DNA of 64,000 nt from assembly GCA_017554745.1 (NCBI GenBank), contig JAFZHS010000004.1, positions 1 through 64,000 on the forward strand, read 5' to 3'. Below are positions 25,673-34,339 of this stretch, one piece after another. Source of the stretch: Clostridiales bacterium (GTDB lineage Bacteria; Bacillota; Clostridia; Saccharofermentanales; Saccharofermentanaceae). Each line of letters opens with the position of its first letter. Position 1 is the first letter of the stretch. The translations under genes were made by a program, and so were the position numbers. The notes beneath the pieces were generated by a model. That model was not told the DNA's origin. It did not search any database and saw only the letters and a program-made list of their open reading frames with translations.

Positions 25673-25761
25673 TCTAACATCTATGCTTGGGTAAATTATG
25701 CCCGTCTGTTGCGTGCGCATTTTCTGAGCATATATTTTGTAACGATTATCGGGAGGGTTCG

Positions 25762-27426
25762 ATGAAGAGATTAGGTGATATTCTGGTCGAGAGCGGCTTC
25801 CTAAATGCTACCGAACTTGCTGAAGTGCTCAGCACTCAAAAGGAAACCGGAAAACGTCTTGGTGAAGTAATCGTTGAGAGCGGATTGATGTCAGAATTCG
25901 ACATCTTGAGAGCGGTATCAAGCCAGTACAACTATCCGATTATTGATTTGGCCGGCATTGATGTAGACCCTAAGGCTACAGCTTTATTGACACAGAAATT
26001 CTGCGAAGAAAATGTCGTATTCCCGATTGGCTTCGATGGCGATAATCTCGTTGTTGCTATCGACGACCCGATGAATATTACGATCGAAGATGAGTTGCAG
26101 TTCCAGACCGGATACCAGATATCCCTCATGCTTGCAACTCATACATCTATAGTTGATGCTATCAAAGTTAACTATGGTAAAGAGAGTGCTAACAAGGCCG
26201 CAGAAGAACTCGGCGCAAGCTTTGAAGGCGAGAGCCTCGATGAGAATGCAGAGCTTTCCGAAGCAGTTAACAGCGCCCCGGTTGTTAAGCTCGTTAACTC
26301 AATGATAGATTACGCTATCCGTTCAGGCTCATCCGATATTCATATCGAGCCTTTGGAGGATCGTGTAAGAGTCCGTATCAGAATCGACGGTGTCATGCAG
26401 GAAGTAATGAGCAACCCTATTTCCGCAAAAGACGCCATCACAACCAGAATCAAGATCCTTGGCGGTATGAACATCGCCGAGAAGCGTATCCCTCAGGACG
26501 GCCGTATTACAACAGTAATCAATAACGAGCCTGTGGACATGCGTGTATCCATTCTTCCTTGCGTTACAGGTGAGAAGACCGTTATCCGTATCCTCGCCAA
26601 GAATGACGCAAACCTCAACAGAGCTTATCTTGGAATCAGCGACCGTAACAACGAGATGATCGACAAGATGATCAAGATCCCTCAGGGAATCATCCTTATC
26701 TCAGGACCTACGGGTTCAGGTAAGACCACCACACTTTACACACTCCTTTCTGAGAAGAATACAGATGAAGTTAATATCATCACCATTGAGGACCCGGTAG
26801 AAATTAAGATTCCCGGCTTGAATCAGGTTCAGGTTAACTCCAAAGCGGGTATGACCTTTGCGAGCGGTCTCAGATCCGTCTTGCGTCAGGACCCTGATAT
26901 CTGCCTCGTCGGTGAGATCCGTGACGGTGAGACAGCCGAGATCGCCATGAGAGCCGCTATCACCGGACACCTCGTTTTCAGTACTATCCATACGAATGAC
27001 GCTGTATCTTCGATCAACCGTCTTATCGACATGGGTCTTGAGCCTTACATGGTATCTTCAGCCCTGGTCGGTGTTGTATCCCAGCGTCTCGTCCGCCGTA
27101 TCTGCACTAACTGCAGAGAAGCTTTTGATCCTGATGAATATGACAGAGAGTATTTGAGACTTGATCCGGGTCAGAAGATCTACCGCGGTAAGGGTTGCAC
27201 AGAGTGTAACGAGAAGGGATACAAGGGACGTATTGCAATCCATGAGATTGTAATCATTACAAGAGCTATGAAGACCTTGCTCGAGAGAAGAGCAAGTGAA
27301 GATGAAATGCGTCAGCTTGCTGTTTCAGAGGGCACACAGATGCTCCAGGATTCTGCAAGAGACCTCGTACTCGAAGGTATTACGACGGTCGACGAGCTTA
27401 ACAGAGTTGCTTACACGATAGACTGA
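25762..27426 (+). CDS. pilB: Type IV pilus assembly (extension) ATPase PilB
   Basis: Cytoplasmic hexameric ATPase that powers pilus extension. The N-terminal ~150 residues form the GspE/MshEN-type domain (MKRLGDILVESGFL...). The catalytic domain has GPTGSGKTTTLYTLL (Walker A from residue 315), an Asp box around TIEDPVE, DICLVGEIRDGETA (Walker B) and HLVFSTIHTNDA (His box). Two CxxC pairs, C448/C451 and C479/C482, form the zinc site that distinguishes PilB/GspE from PilT. ATG 25762 follows GGGAGG by five bases; the longer frame upstream has no ribosome site. It is the first gene of pilB-pilT-pilC-pilM-pilN-pilO. Confidence 0.95.
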   Translation: MKRLGDILVESGFLNATELAEVLSTQKETGKRLGEVIVESGLMSEFDILRAVSSQYNYPIIDLAGIDVDPKATALLTQKFCEENVVFPIGFDGDNLVVAIDDPMNITIEDELQFQTGYQISLMLATHTSIVDAIKVNYGKESANKAAEELGASFEGESLDENAELSEAVNSAPVVKLVNSMIDYAIRSGSSDIHIEPLEDRVRVRIRIDGVMQEVMSNPISAKDAITTRIKILGGMNIAEKRIPQDGRITTVINNEPVDMRVSILPCVTGEKTVIRILAKNDANLNRAYLGISDRNNEMIDKMIKIPQGIILISGPTGSGKTTTLYTLLSEKNTDEVNIITIEDPVEIKIPGLNQVQVNSKAGMTFASGLRSVLRQDPDICLVGEIRDGETAEIAMRAAITGHLVFSTIHTNDAVSSINRLIDMGLEPYMVSSALVGVVSQRLVRRICTNCREAFDPDEYDREYLRLDPGQKIYRGKGCTECNEKGYKGRIAIHEIVIITRAMKTLLERRASEDEMRQLAVSEGTQMLQDSARDLVLEGITTVDELNRVAYTID

Positions 27427-27443
27427 TAAGGAGGTTTTTTAAC

Positions 27444-28556
27444 GTGGAAGGATTTAGTTTATCAATCGAATCGATTTTGGCAGAATCGGTAAAAATGGGT
27501 GCGTCTGATACTCATATTACTGTAGGTTTGCCTCCGATGATTCGTGTTGACGGTATGTTGATGCCTATGGGCAATCAACCGCTTACAGCAGCAGATACTG
27601 AGTATCTTTGCAAGTCGATGATCGACAAGTCAAGACAGCAGTATCTGAACGAGAGAGGTGAGATCGACTTCTCTTACATTGTCGAGAGCTACAGCCGTTT
27701 CAGATGTAATGTTTTTAAGCAGCGCGGAACATATGCGCTCGCAGCAAGAACGATTACAAATGAAATCCCTACATGTGAACAGTTGGGACTTCCTAATGTC
27801 TTTAAGGATCTGGTTATGAAACCCCGTGGACTTATCCTCGTTACAGGACCTACGGGTTCCGGTAAGTCTACAACACTGGCTGCAATGCTCGGCCACGTAA
27901 ACATGAGCAAGAAGTGCCACATCCTTACTCTTGAGGAACCTATCGAGTATCTCCATATGCACGGAGAAGCTATGATCAACCAGAGAGAGATCCACGAGGA
28001 TACACTTTCATTCGCAAACGCACTCAGAGCAGCTCTCCGTGAAGACCCGGATATCATCCTCGTCGGAGAGATGCGTGACCTCGATACTATCAGTACCGCT
28101 ATCACAGCAGCCGAGACAGGACACCTCGTTCTTTCTACACTCCACACCTCATCAGCCGCAGATACAGTTAACCGTATCATCGACGTATATCCGCCGCATC
28201 AGCAGGATCAGATCAGAGTTCAGCTTGCTGCTACTCTTAATGCCGTTATCTGTCAGACACTCGTTCAGAGAATCGGCGGAGGAAGATGTGCAGCTTTCGA
28301 GATCATGATCTCCAACGATGCTATCAAGAACAATATCCGTGAAGGTAAGACATATCAGATAGACAGTGCTATCGCTACAAGCCTTCAGCAGGGAATGTGT
28401 CCTCTTGATTTCTATCTTGCAGAGCTCGTTAAGCGCAACATGATCACAAGAGATACTGCTATCCAGAGATGCAGAGTCCCTGAAGATCTCAAGCGTTTCA
28501 TCAACAATGCAGGTCAGACGAACAGCCCGTTGTTCGGTGATCTGGAGTTTGCCTGA
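27444..28556 (+). CDS. pilT: Type IV pilus retraction ATPase PilT
   Basis: Powers pilus retraction and thus twitching. The 370-residue length is typical. Motifs: SDTHITVGLPPMIRVDG at the N-terminus, GPTGSGKSTTLAAMLG (Walker A, residues about 135-143), an Asp box in TLEEPIEYLH, LRAALREDPDIILVGEMRDLDT (Walker B region) and HLVLSTLHTSSA (His box). The zinc Cys pairs of PilB are absent, as expected. The start is GTG at 27444 with AAGGAGG nine bases upstream, 17 bases after pilB. Confidence 0.94.
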   Translation: MEGFSLSIESILAESVKMGASDTHITVGLPPMIRVDGMLMPMGNQPLTAADTEYLCKSMIDKSRQQYLNERGEIDFSYIVESYSRFRCNVFKQRGTYALAARTITNEIPTCEQLGLPNVFKDLVMKPRGLILVTGPTGSGKSTTLAAMLGHVNMSKKCHILTLEEPIEYLHMHGEAMINQREIHEDTLSFANALRAALREDPDIILVGEMRDLDTISTAITAAETGHLVLSTLHTSSAADTVNRIIDVYPPHQQDQIRVQLAATLNAVICQTLVQRIGGGRCAAFEIMISNDAIKNNIREGKTYQIDSAIATSLQQGMCPLDFYLAELVKRNMITRDTAIQRCRVPEDLKRFINNAGQTNSPLFGDLEFA

Positions 28557-28604
28557 TAATCGGGCGCTTTGATTTAAGTAATCTAAGAAGGAGGGAAATA
28601 ATAG

Positions 28605-29813
28605 ATGGCTAATTTCAGATATCAAGTTATCGATTCAAACGGTAAAATGTCTGAAGGTATTGTCGAAGCTGCATCTATTGGCGAAGCGTCCAGAAAGCTC
28701 AAGTCAGACGGTAAGTACATTGCCGGCTTGTCGCTGGACAAAGGAAAGGGCATTGCCAATATGGAAATTGGCAGTCCCAAGCTTAAGACTCAGGACCTGG
28801 TTATCATTTCCAGACAGCTTGCTTCACTTCTGTCAGCAGGTATCACTGTTGTCAGATCGCTCGATATGCTCTATCAGCAGCTTGAATCTAAAAAGGCGAA
28901 GAAATGTATCGGTGAGATTTATGAATCCGTTCAGAGCGGTCGTTCTCTTTCCGAGGCATTTAAGGAACAGAGGGGTGTCATTCCTAACATCATGATCTCA
29001 ATGATCGCGGCAGGTGAGGAATCCGGCCGACTCGATGAAGTTATGGAAAGACTTGCAGAACACTTCGCTAAGGACGCCAAGCTCAAGAACAAGATCTCTT
29101 CAGCAATGGTATATCCTAAGATCCTTGCAGCACTTACTGCAGCAGTCAGTATCGGACTTTTGACCTTCCTGGTACCTAAGATCGGTGTTACGATCGTAGA
29201 CCTCGGAGGTGAATTGCCTAAGCTGACACAGTTCCTCTTGAACTTCTCGCATTCATTAACGACGTTCTGGTACATTTACCTTGCCGTTATCGGTCTTCTC
29301 GTTTACGGATTCACACTTTGGAAGAATTCTGAGAAGGGTTCTGAGACATGGTCCAAGATCATGCTTAAGATGCCGGTAGTCGGTAAGGCTACAAGAATGA
29401 ACGCTTCTGCCAGATTTACAAGAACAGTAGCTACACTTCTTAAGTCAGGTATCTCTGTTCTTCAGGCAGTTGAGATCACAGAGAAGTCTCTCGACAACGT
29501 AATTCTTCAGAAAAAACTTGCTCAAGCTCGTCTTGAGATCAGAAAAGGTACTTCTTTGTCCAGATCTATCAGAGATATTACAGAGTTCCCGCCGATGATC
29601 TACGCAATGGTCTCTATCGGTGAGGAGTCCGGTACTTTGGATTCGATCTTGGAGAAAGCCGCTGACTACTTTGAGGACGAGGCAGATTCAGCAACCGCTA
29701 AGATGGTATCCGCGTTAGAGCCTATCATGATCATCATCATGGCTGTAATCGTCGGTGTCGTTGTAGGTGGTATCGCAATGCCTATCTTCACAATGGCTCA
29801 GTGGATCATGTAA
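28605..29813 (+). CDS. pilC: Type IV pilus inner-membrane platform protein PilC
   Basis: Polytopic platform protein that couples PilB/PilT to pilin insertion. The 402-residue length fits the family. Two GspF-type repeats are seen, one starting near LVIISRQLASLLSAGITVVRSLDML and the other near FTRTVATLLKSGISVLQAVEI, each followed by a membrane-spanning part; the GEESGRLDEVME and GEESGTLDSILE segments are matching repeat elements. A C-terminal hydrophobic helix (IMIIIMAVIVGVVVGGIAMPIF) ends the protein. AAGGAGGG precedes the ATG. Confidence 0.93.
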   Translation: MANFRYQVIDSNGKMSEGIVEAASIGEASRKLKSDGKYIAGLSLDKGKGIANMEIGSPKLKTQDLVIISRQLASLLSAGITVVRSLDMLYQQLESKKAKKCIGEIYESVQSGRSLSEAFKEQRGVIPNIMISMIAAGEESGRLDEVMERLAEHFAKDAKLKNKISSAMVYPKILAALTAAVSIGLLTFLVPKIGVTIVDLGGELPKLTQFLLNFSHSLTTFWYIYLAVIGLLVYGFTLWKNSEKGSETWSKIMLKMPVVGKATRMNASARFTRTVATLLKSGISVLQAVEITEKSLDNVILQKKLAQARLEIRKGTSLSRSIRDITEFPPMIYAMVSIGEESGTLDSILEKAADYFEDEADSATAKMVSALEPIMIIIMAVIVGVVVGGIAMPIFTMAQWIM

Positions 29814-29841
29814 TCCCGTTAAGTTTGAAAGGAGAAAATAA

Positions 29842-30954
29842 ATGGATTTTTCATTAGGAAAAGGCGCAAACGAACTGGTAATCGACTGTTCCAGCTCAGA
29901 CCTTAAATTAGCTGTCGGGAATTACAACTCCAAGACAGGAACAATTACTATCGAGAAAATGGGAATCGTTCCCCTCGAAGGTGATGCTATCAATGATGGT
30001 GCCGTTGCAGATTCTTTCGGTATCGTAATGGCTTTGAAGCATGCCATCGCAAGACTCGACATCAGAATGAAGAGCTGCATCCTCACAACAGAGGGCGCGT
30101 TCGTACACAGCAGAGACTTAGAGCTTCCTGTAGTTAAGGAAGACCAGCTCAAGGACATGGTTAAGTACGAGATCCTCGGTCAGGGCTCCAACAGAGACAT
30201 GTCCATTGACTATCTTGTTTACGGAAGCACAAAGGATGCTGAGACAAATGCTGATAAGCTCCAGGTAAGAGCTACAGCTATTCCTACAGATGTTATTAAA
30301 GATTACCGCGAATTCCTCAAGAACATGGATCTCAATCCTATCGCTCTTGATGTAAATCCTAATGCGGTAAGAAAGCTTTTCGAGAATGGTATTATCAACG
30401 GAAATGTAAATATCAAGCAGTCAACAATCCTCTTGATCGAGCTCTCCGGCAAGACAACGACTGTTACTGTTCTTGATAAGGGTTTCCCGGTACTTTCAAG
30501 AAGACTCCAGTTTGGTCACAGCAATATCAGACAGGTTGCAGATTCCGTTAAGAAGCTTCAGAACGGCAATCAGCAGTCTTCACTTGCAAGAAGACTTAAC
30601 ATTACAACTTCTGACGCTGAAGCCAGCGTACCGATCGAGGATATCGATGTTTGGAACGAGACTGTTGCAGAGACTCCTGCTCTCCAGAGCGCTGTTAATG
30701 CTTACTTCAAGAGCCTCGTAGACGCAGTATCCCGTACGGCTCAGTTCTCAATCGCTAAGTATCACATTGATGCCATCAGCACATGCTTCCTTTATGGTTC
30801 AGGTGCCGGTTACAAGAAGATAGACAAAGAGCTTGCACGCCAGCTCGGAACTCAGGTCGAGATCCTCAAGGCCCTCAGCACCGTAAACGGTCCCAGGGAT
30901 TTTGAACTCGGCAAGTTCGTAAATTGCTGCGGCGCTCTGATTCGTCACGATTAA
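29842..30954 (+). CDS. pilM: PilM-like actin-fold pilus assembly protein
   Basis: Cytoplasmic ATPase-like protein of the actin/FtsA fold that binds the cytoplasmic tail of PilN and links the motor to the membrane platform. Motifs include VIDCSSSDLKLAVG (phosphate-1-like), SCILTTEGAFVHSRDLELP, LKDMVKYEILGQ and STILLIELSGKTTTVTVLDKG (phosphate-2-like), with the C-terminal LYGSGAGYKKIDKELARQL (adenosine region). Length (370) is normal. AAAGGAG lies before the ATG. The gene order pilM-pilN-pilO supports the assignment. Confidence 0.85.
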   Translation: MDFSLGKGANELVIDCSSSDLKLAVGNYNSKTGTITIEKMGIVPLEGDAINDGAVADSFGIVMALKHAIARLDIRMKSCILTTEGAFVHSRDLELPVVKEDQLKDMVKYEILGQGSNRDMSIDYLVYGSTKDAETNADKLQVRATAIPTDVIKDYREFLKNMDLNPIALDVNPNAVRKLFENGIINGNVNIKQSTILLIELSGKTTTVTVLDKGFPVLSRRLQFGHSNIRQVADSVKKLQNGNQQSSLARRLNITTSDAEASVPIEDIDVWNETVAETPALQSAVNAYFKSLVDAVSRTAQFSIAKYHIDAISTCFLYGSGAGYKKIDKELARQLGTQVEILKALSTVNGPRDFELGKFVNCCGALIRHD

Positions 30955-30969
30955 GGAGGGGGACGCTTT

Positions 30970-31908
30970 ATGGCTAAGGCTAGTACTATTAACAAGAGAA
31001 TAATGGCAAAAAAGGATATGAACTTTTTTGCCGAATTCACAGCCAATGCGGCTAAAGCTGCTAGAATGTTGGGCTACGGCGTTGCTATCGGTTTCCTGGT
31101 AGTATTCGTAGTGCTCGGCTTGATCGTTGCTTTCTTCATCAGAAATCAGATCATTAAGGGTCAGATCAATGATATGAAGGAGCTCCTTGCAGGCCCCAAC
31201 TATGCTTCACTCGAGGCTGAAGCAACACAGCTTACAGAAGAGCTCAACAAGAAGACAAACTACTACTTCGCACTTACTCAGATGCGTAAGACTGTAGACC
31301 TTATTGATGCAGCTCCGACAGATCTTCCTGAGATCATTGAAAAGTGCATCCCCAGCGACTCTTATGTCTCTACATACACTATTACAAGTTCTCAGCTGAC
31401 TCTTGAAGGCACTTCATTCACATACTACAGCCCTATCGATATGGTAAATATGTTGAATCAGAAGAATGTCTTCACAGGCAGACCGGCAATCACTGTTGCC
31501 CGTGTAGATCCTGTTGCAACAGGTCTTATGGATACAATGATCGAAGGTGACAAGATCAATATCATCAACAACTATTACAACTTTACTATTTCCGGAACAT
31601 TGGTAACTAATGTTCATATCTCTATCACACGTTACGTAGATGGCGCTGATGATGCAACTTCACTCGGCGGCGTTCAGACTATCGACGTCAGAGCAGGTGA
31701 GTCTTACACGATCTCTGAAGGCGTTTCTGAATTCGAGTATGCCGGCGTTAAGTATACTCTTACAAGAATCTATGTTGACGGCATCCAGGTTGAAGAATCA
31801 AGCTTCAATACCTACAAGGAAGAAAACAGATTCACTGATGTTGCCCGCGGCAATACAGATGTCAAGTTCTACTACACACCTGCTGCTGCTACCGCGACTG
31901 AAGGCTGA
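30970..31908 (+). CDS. pilN: PilN-like pilus assembly protein with a MucBP-like C-terminal domain
   Basis: A cytoplasmic N-terminus of about 35 residues and one membrane helix (about 36-60) are followed by a coiled-coil (EAEATQLTEELNKKTNYY) and a ferredoxin-like domain typical of PilN (IIEKCIPSDSYVSTYTITSSQLTLEGTS...MVNMLNQKNVF). Unusually, about 95 further residues follow from ~214: VHISITRYVDGADD, IDVRAGESYTISEG and a final VKFYYTPA strand, a pattern like MucBP/ubiquitin-like surface modules. Standard PilN is about 200 residues. The role is probably to bridge PilM and PilO; the added outer domain may contact the wall. GGAGGGGG precedes the ATG. Confidence 0.75.
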   Translation: MAKASTINKRIMAKKDMNFFAEFTANAAKAARMLGYGVAIGFLVVFVVLGLIVAFFIRNQIIKGQINDMKELLAGPNYASLEAEATQLTEELNKKTNYYFALTQMRKTVDLIDAAPTDLPEIIEKCIPSDSYVSTYTITSSQLTLEGTSFTYYSPIDMVNMLNQKNVFTGRPAITVARVDPVATGLMDTMIEGDKINIINNYYNFTISGTLVTNVHISITRYVDGADDATSLGGVQTIDVRAGESYTISEGVSEFEYAGVKYTLTRIYVDGIQVEESSFNTYKEENRFTDVARGNTDVKFYYTPAAATATEG

Positions 31909-31928
31909 GTGTAAGGGAGGAAATAATA

Positions 31929-32930
31929 ATGGGTAATCTTACAGCAAGAGAAAAAGCCTTTATGTACGCGATCACTTTGTTGATCATCATTGTTCTGGGT
32001 TACTTCTTCGGAATCAGAACGCTCAACGATAAGTACGATCAGTACAAGGCAGAATTACAGGAATTGAAGGAAAGACAGGCATATCTCGATATGCTCAGAG
32101 CTAACAATGAGAACATGAGAACTGAGATCGACGATCTTAACGAGCAGTGCTCAGAACTCGAGATGTCATTCATTGATAAGCTTGAGACAGAAGTAATCCA
32201 GCAGTATGTCCTCAGCACATTCGAAAAGGCAGGCTGCCCTTACCTCGTAGGTATCACAAGTTCTGATGTCGGTATGGCAACTGTTTCATATCCTGACGGA
32301 ACAGCTTCACCTGACAGCCTCGTCTGCATGCAGGTAGTAGTTGTTTATTCTTCTACAGACGGATATACGGTAACTCAGTACAACCGTACACCTGACTTTA
32401 CGGCTTCGGATGAAGAAGTTGAAAAGACTCTCGAAGAGTTGATGGACAAGTTCGGAAAAGATGAGTATGCCGAGAGAAGAGGTTATTATGAATTCCTTGA
32501 TGCTTTGAAGAAGCTCAATTCTGATAATCCTCAGTGCATTAAGGTAGACACGATCAAAGTTGAAGAAGGCAACGGTGCTATGAAGCTTACTGCTGCAATC
32601 AATTTCTACGGTGTAATTCTTAACAACAGAATTTCTGTTGATAACAGAACAGATCCTTACACAAGCTGGTCAGGTCATAAGAATGTTGATACATCCGGCG
32701 GATTTATCGGCTTCCCTTACGTCTGCGACTACAAAGACAGCTTATGGTATGGTCTTGTTAACCATAGCATCGAAGAAGGTGCTGACAAGCCGTTCGCTCC
32801 GTACTGGGCAGTTGCGATCTTCAACGAGCAGCTTAAGGCAGCCGGCGATCTCAAGACTCTCTTGGATTTCGACGCTAAGATGGCTGCAGAAGAAGCTGCG
32901 CTGGCTACCCCTACACCGGCAGCAACATAA
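31929..32930 (+). CDS. pilO: PilO-like pilus assembly protein, extended
   Basis: Bitopic protein with a short cytoplasmic start, a membrane helix (about 12-30: FMYAITLLIIIVLGYFFGI), a coiled coil (about 32-80, rich in Glu/Leu heptads) and an outer part. The position after pilM-pilN and this layout match PilO, which pairs with PilN. At 333 residues it is about 130 longer than usual PilO; the outer region (after about 190) contains a second domain (ETGNGAMKL-like strand, then FPYVCDYKDSLWYGLVNHS) of unknown fold. The Ala/Thr/Pro-rich end is short. GGAGG lies before the ATG. No terminator is visible before the next promoter. Confidence 0.7.
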   Translation: MGNLTAREKAFMYAITLLIIIVLGYFFGIRTLNDKYDQYKAELQELKERQAYLDMLRANNENMRTEIDDLNEQCSELEMSFIDKLETEVIQQYVLSTFEKAGCPYLVGITSSDVGMATVSYPDGTASPDSLVCMQVVVVYSSTDGYTVTQYNRTPDFTASDEEVEKTLEELMDKFGKDEYAERRGYYEFLDALKKLNSDNPQCIKVDTIKVEEGNGAMKLTAAINFYGVILNNRISVDNRTDPYTSWSGHKNVDTSGGFIGFPYVCDYKDSLWYGLVNHSIEEGADKPFAPYWAVAIFNEQLKAAGDLKTLLDFDAKMAAEEAALATPTPAAT

Positions 32931-32978
32931 AAAAATAACCAATTGTGGCAGAAATTTGAAAAAAAGTGAAAAAAAGTG

Positions 32979-33007
32979 TTGCAATTGTTTACAGTACCCT
33001 GTATAAT
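32979..33007 (+). promoter_or_regulatory. Strong promoter of the first small pilin gene
   Basis: TTGCAA (32979-32984), a 17-base spacer and perfect TATAAT (33002-33007). An A-rich stretch with repeated GAAAAAAAGTG lies immediately upstream and could act as an UP element. Confidence 0.85.
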
Positions 33008-33045
33008 CAGGCTACAAACTCAAAAACTTACAGGAGGAATCTAAA

Positions 33046-33249
33046 ATGAAGAAGATTCAGAAGTCAAAGAAGGGTTTCACACTCGTAGAGATGGTTCTCG
33101 TTATTGCTATCATCGTTATCCTCGCAGCAGTTCTCGTTCTTGGTATCGGTACATACCTCAACAAGGCTAAGGCAGCTGCAAGCTCCGTTGCTAAGCATAA
33201 CTCTGATGTTAGCGAAGTTGATAAGGAAATCGAAGCTCAGCTCGGCTAA
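33046..33249 (+). CDS. Small type IV prepilin (67 aa), candidate major pilin
   Basis: A basic leader MKKIQKSKKG is followed by the class III cleavage/methylation motif G|FTLVE and a hydrophobic helix (MVLVIAIIVILAAVLVLGIG). The mature chain would be only about 57 residues and nearly all helix, with no globular head or disulfide loop. It has its own strong promoter, an optimal AGGAGG site and a strong terminator, which together fit a highly expressed fibre subunit. Only two aromatic residues (F1 and Y27) are present in the mature chain. Processing needs a prepilin peptidase that is not encoded in this window. Confidence 0.88.
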   Translation: MKKIQKSKKGFTLVEMVLVIAIIVILAAVLVLGIGTYLNKAKAAASSVAKHNSDVSEVDKEIEAQLG

Positions 33250-33289
33250 TAACATCTCTAACATCTAATTCGATTAAGAATTAAAACTG

Positions 33290-33325
33290 TTAGCGGAGGA
33301 CCAAGTCCTCCGCTAATTGTTTGTT
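33290..33325 (+). terminator. Terminator of the first small pilin gene
   Basis: Perfect 11-bp stem TTAGCGGAGGA/TCCTCCGCTAA, loop CCAAG, followed by a T-rich run. Confidence 0.9.
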
Positions 33326-33366
33326 AACAAAAAGTTACAAATTTTAACAAATTATGAATTTTACTG

Positions 33367-33394
33367 TTGAAATTTCCACAGAAGAAAGTATAAT
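33367..33394 (+). promoter_or_regulatory. Promoter of the minor pilin unit, similar to that at 20136
   Basis: TTGAAA, a 16-base spacer and TATAAT. The bases from about 33327 to 33375 closely match those before the PilX-like gene, including the shared GAATTTT(A)CTGTTGAAATTT. Confidence 0.8.
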
Positions 33395-33439
33395 ACACAT
33401 ATAGAAGTATAAGATTTTCTCACGATTCTGGAGGGCGTT

Positions 33440-33667
33440 ATGCACAGAATATCCAAGAAGACAAATTCTAAGTGTGGTTTTACACTTACGGAAATGATGA
33501 TAGTAGTTGCCATTATCATTATTATAGCAGCCGTTGTTGGTGTAGGCATTGCTGACCTGATCAAAGCTGCTAACGAATCCAATGATGCTGTCGCAGCTTC
33601 CTCCGAATCACTCAAGAAGCAGATTAACAGCAGTGAGACAAAGCTGGAAGGTTATAATTTCGGTTAA
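33440..33667 (+). CDS. Small type IV prepilin (75 aa)
   Basis: Leader MHRISKKTNSKCG, then the cleavage motif G|FTLTE and a membrane helix (MMIVVAIIIIIAAVVGVGIA); the mature chain has about 62 residues. Like the first pilin it has almost no globular domain, ending in a Ser/Glu-rich helix. It starts a unit of three prepilin genes on a promoter shared in design with the PilX-like gene. TGGAGGG precedes the ATG by a normal gap. Confidence 0.88.
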   Translation: MHRISKKTNSKCGFTLTEMMIVVAIIIIIAAVVGVGIADLIKAANESNDAVAASSESLKKQINSSETKLEGYNFG

Positions 33668-33706
33668 TATATATCAAGGGTAAATTAATTTCAGAGGTAC
33701 CATATT

Positions 33707-34312
33707 ATGAAGAGACGTATTAAAAGATTAAATCATAAGGGATTTACCCTTGTAGAGACCCTTTTGTCAGCTGTTATCCTTGTAGTCATCTCCACGATGC
33801 TCTTCAACGGATTCATAGCAACCATGGGTTTCTCTTATCAGACTTCCGTATATGTAAAGTCCGGTGCTAATAACTACACCGCCTGCATGAATGAAGTTGC
33901 TTCCTGGAGCCACTTGGAAAACTGCGGTACCGACGGAAGAGAAGTTCGCGGAAAGAATTATTACGCAGCTAACGGAAATCACTCCGATACTCTGGAATTT
34001 GATTGCGGATCATGGCCTTATACTTTAGAGGAGCTTAACGTTCAGATCATCGCTTATACAGATCTTAAGCTTACGGTTCCTAATACAGTTAACGGTTATG
34101 AGTTCTCACCTAAGAATGAATCCTTAGCTGATAACAGAAAGGCAATCGTTTACTATCCTGAGTACTGGCAGGGATCCAATGCTTCCTCTTTAGGAAAAGT
34201 AATCGTAATGTATAACGCTAAGACAAATAAGTATTACTGGGTTGTTGACAATGGCAATAAGAATCTTTCCGGCGCAGAGAAGGTCAGCAATACACCTATA
34301 CATACAAGCTAA
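33707..34312 (+). CDS. Type IV prepilin-like minor pilin (201 aa)
   Basis: Leader MKRRIKRLNHKG with G|FTLVE followed by a helix (TLLSAVILVVISTMLFNGFIA). Unlike the two small pilins it has a globular outer part of about 150 residues with three Cys residues and a beta-rich pattern (NVQIIAYTDLKLTV; GKVIVMYNAKTNKYYWVVD). It probably primes or caps the fibre (PilV/PilJ-like role), by inference. AGAGG is ten bases upstream of the ATG. Confidence 0.82.
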   Translation: MKRRIKRLNHKGFTLVETLLSAVILVVISTMLFNGFIATMGFSYQTSVYVKSGANNYTACMNEVASWSHLENCGTDGREVRGKNYYAANGNHSDTLEFDCGSWPYTLEELNVQIIAYTDLKLTVPNTVNGYEFSPKNESLADNRKAIVYYPEYWQGSNASSLGKVIVMYNAKTNKYYWVVDNGNKNLSGAEKVSNTPIHTS

Positions 34313-34339
34313 TGCTTTAAGAACGGGGGACAGCTGTTT

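Noticed and set aside
25673..25761. Possible c-di-GMP riboswitch in the pilB leader
   Set aside because: The leader is about 80 bases and lacks the conserved GEMM core sequences and stems.
33046..33249. Conductive-type pilin, because of the Geobacter-like small size
   Set aside because: Only two aromatic residues (F1, Y27) are present in the mature chain, unlike the evenly spaced aromatics of conductive PilA.
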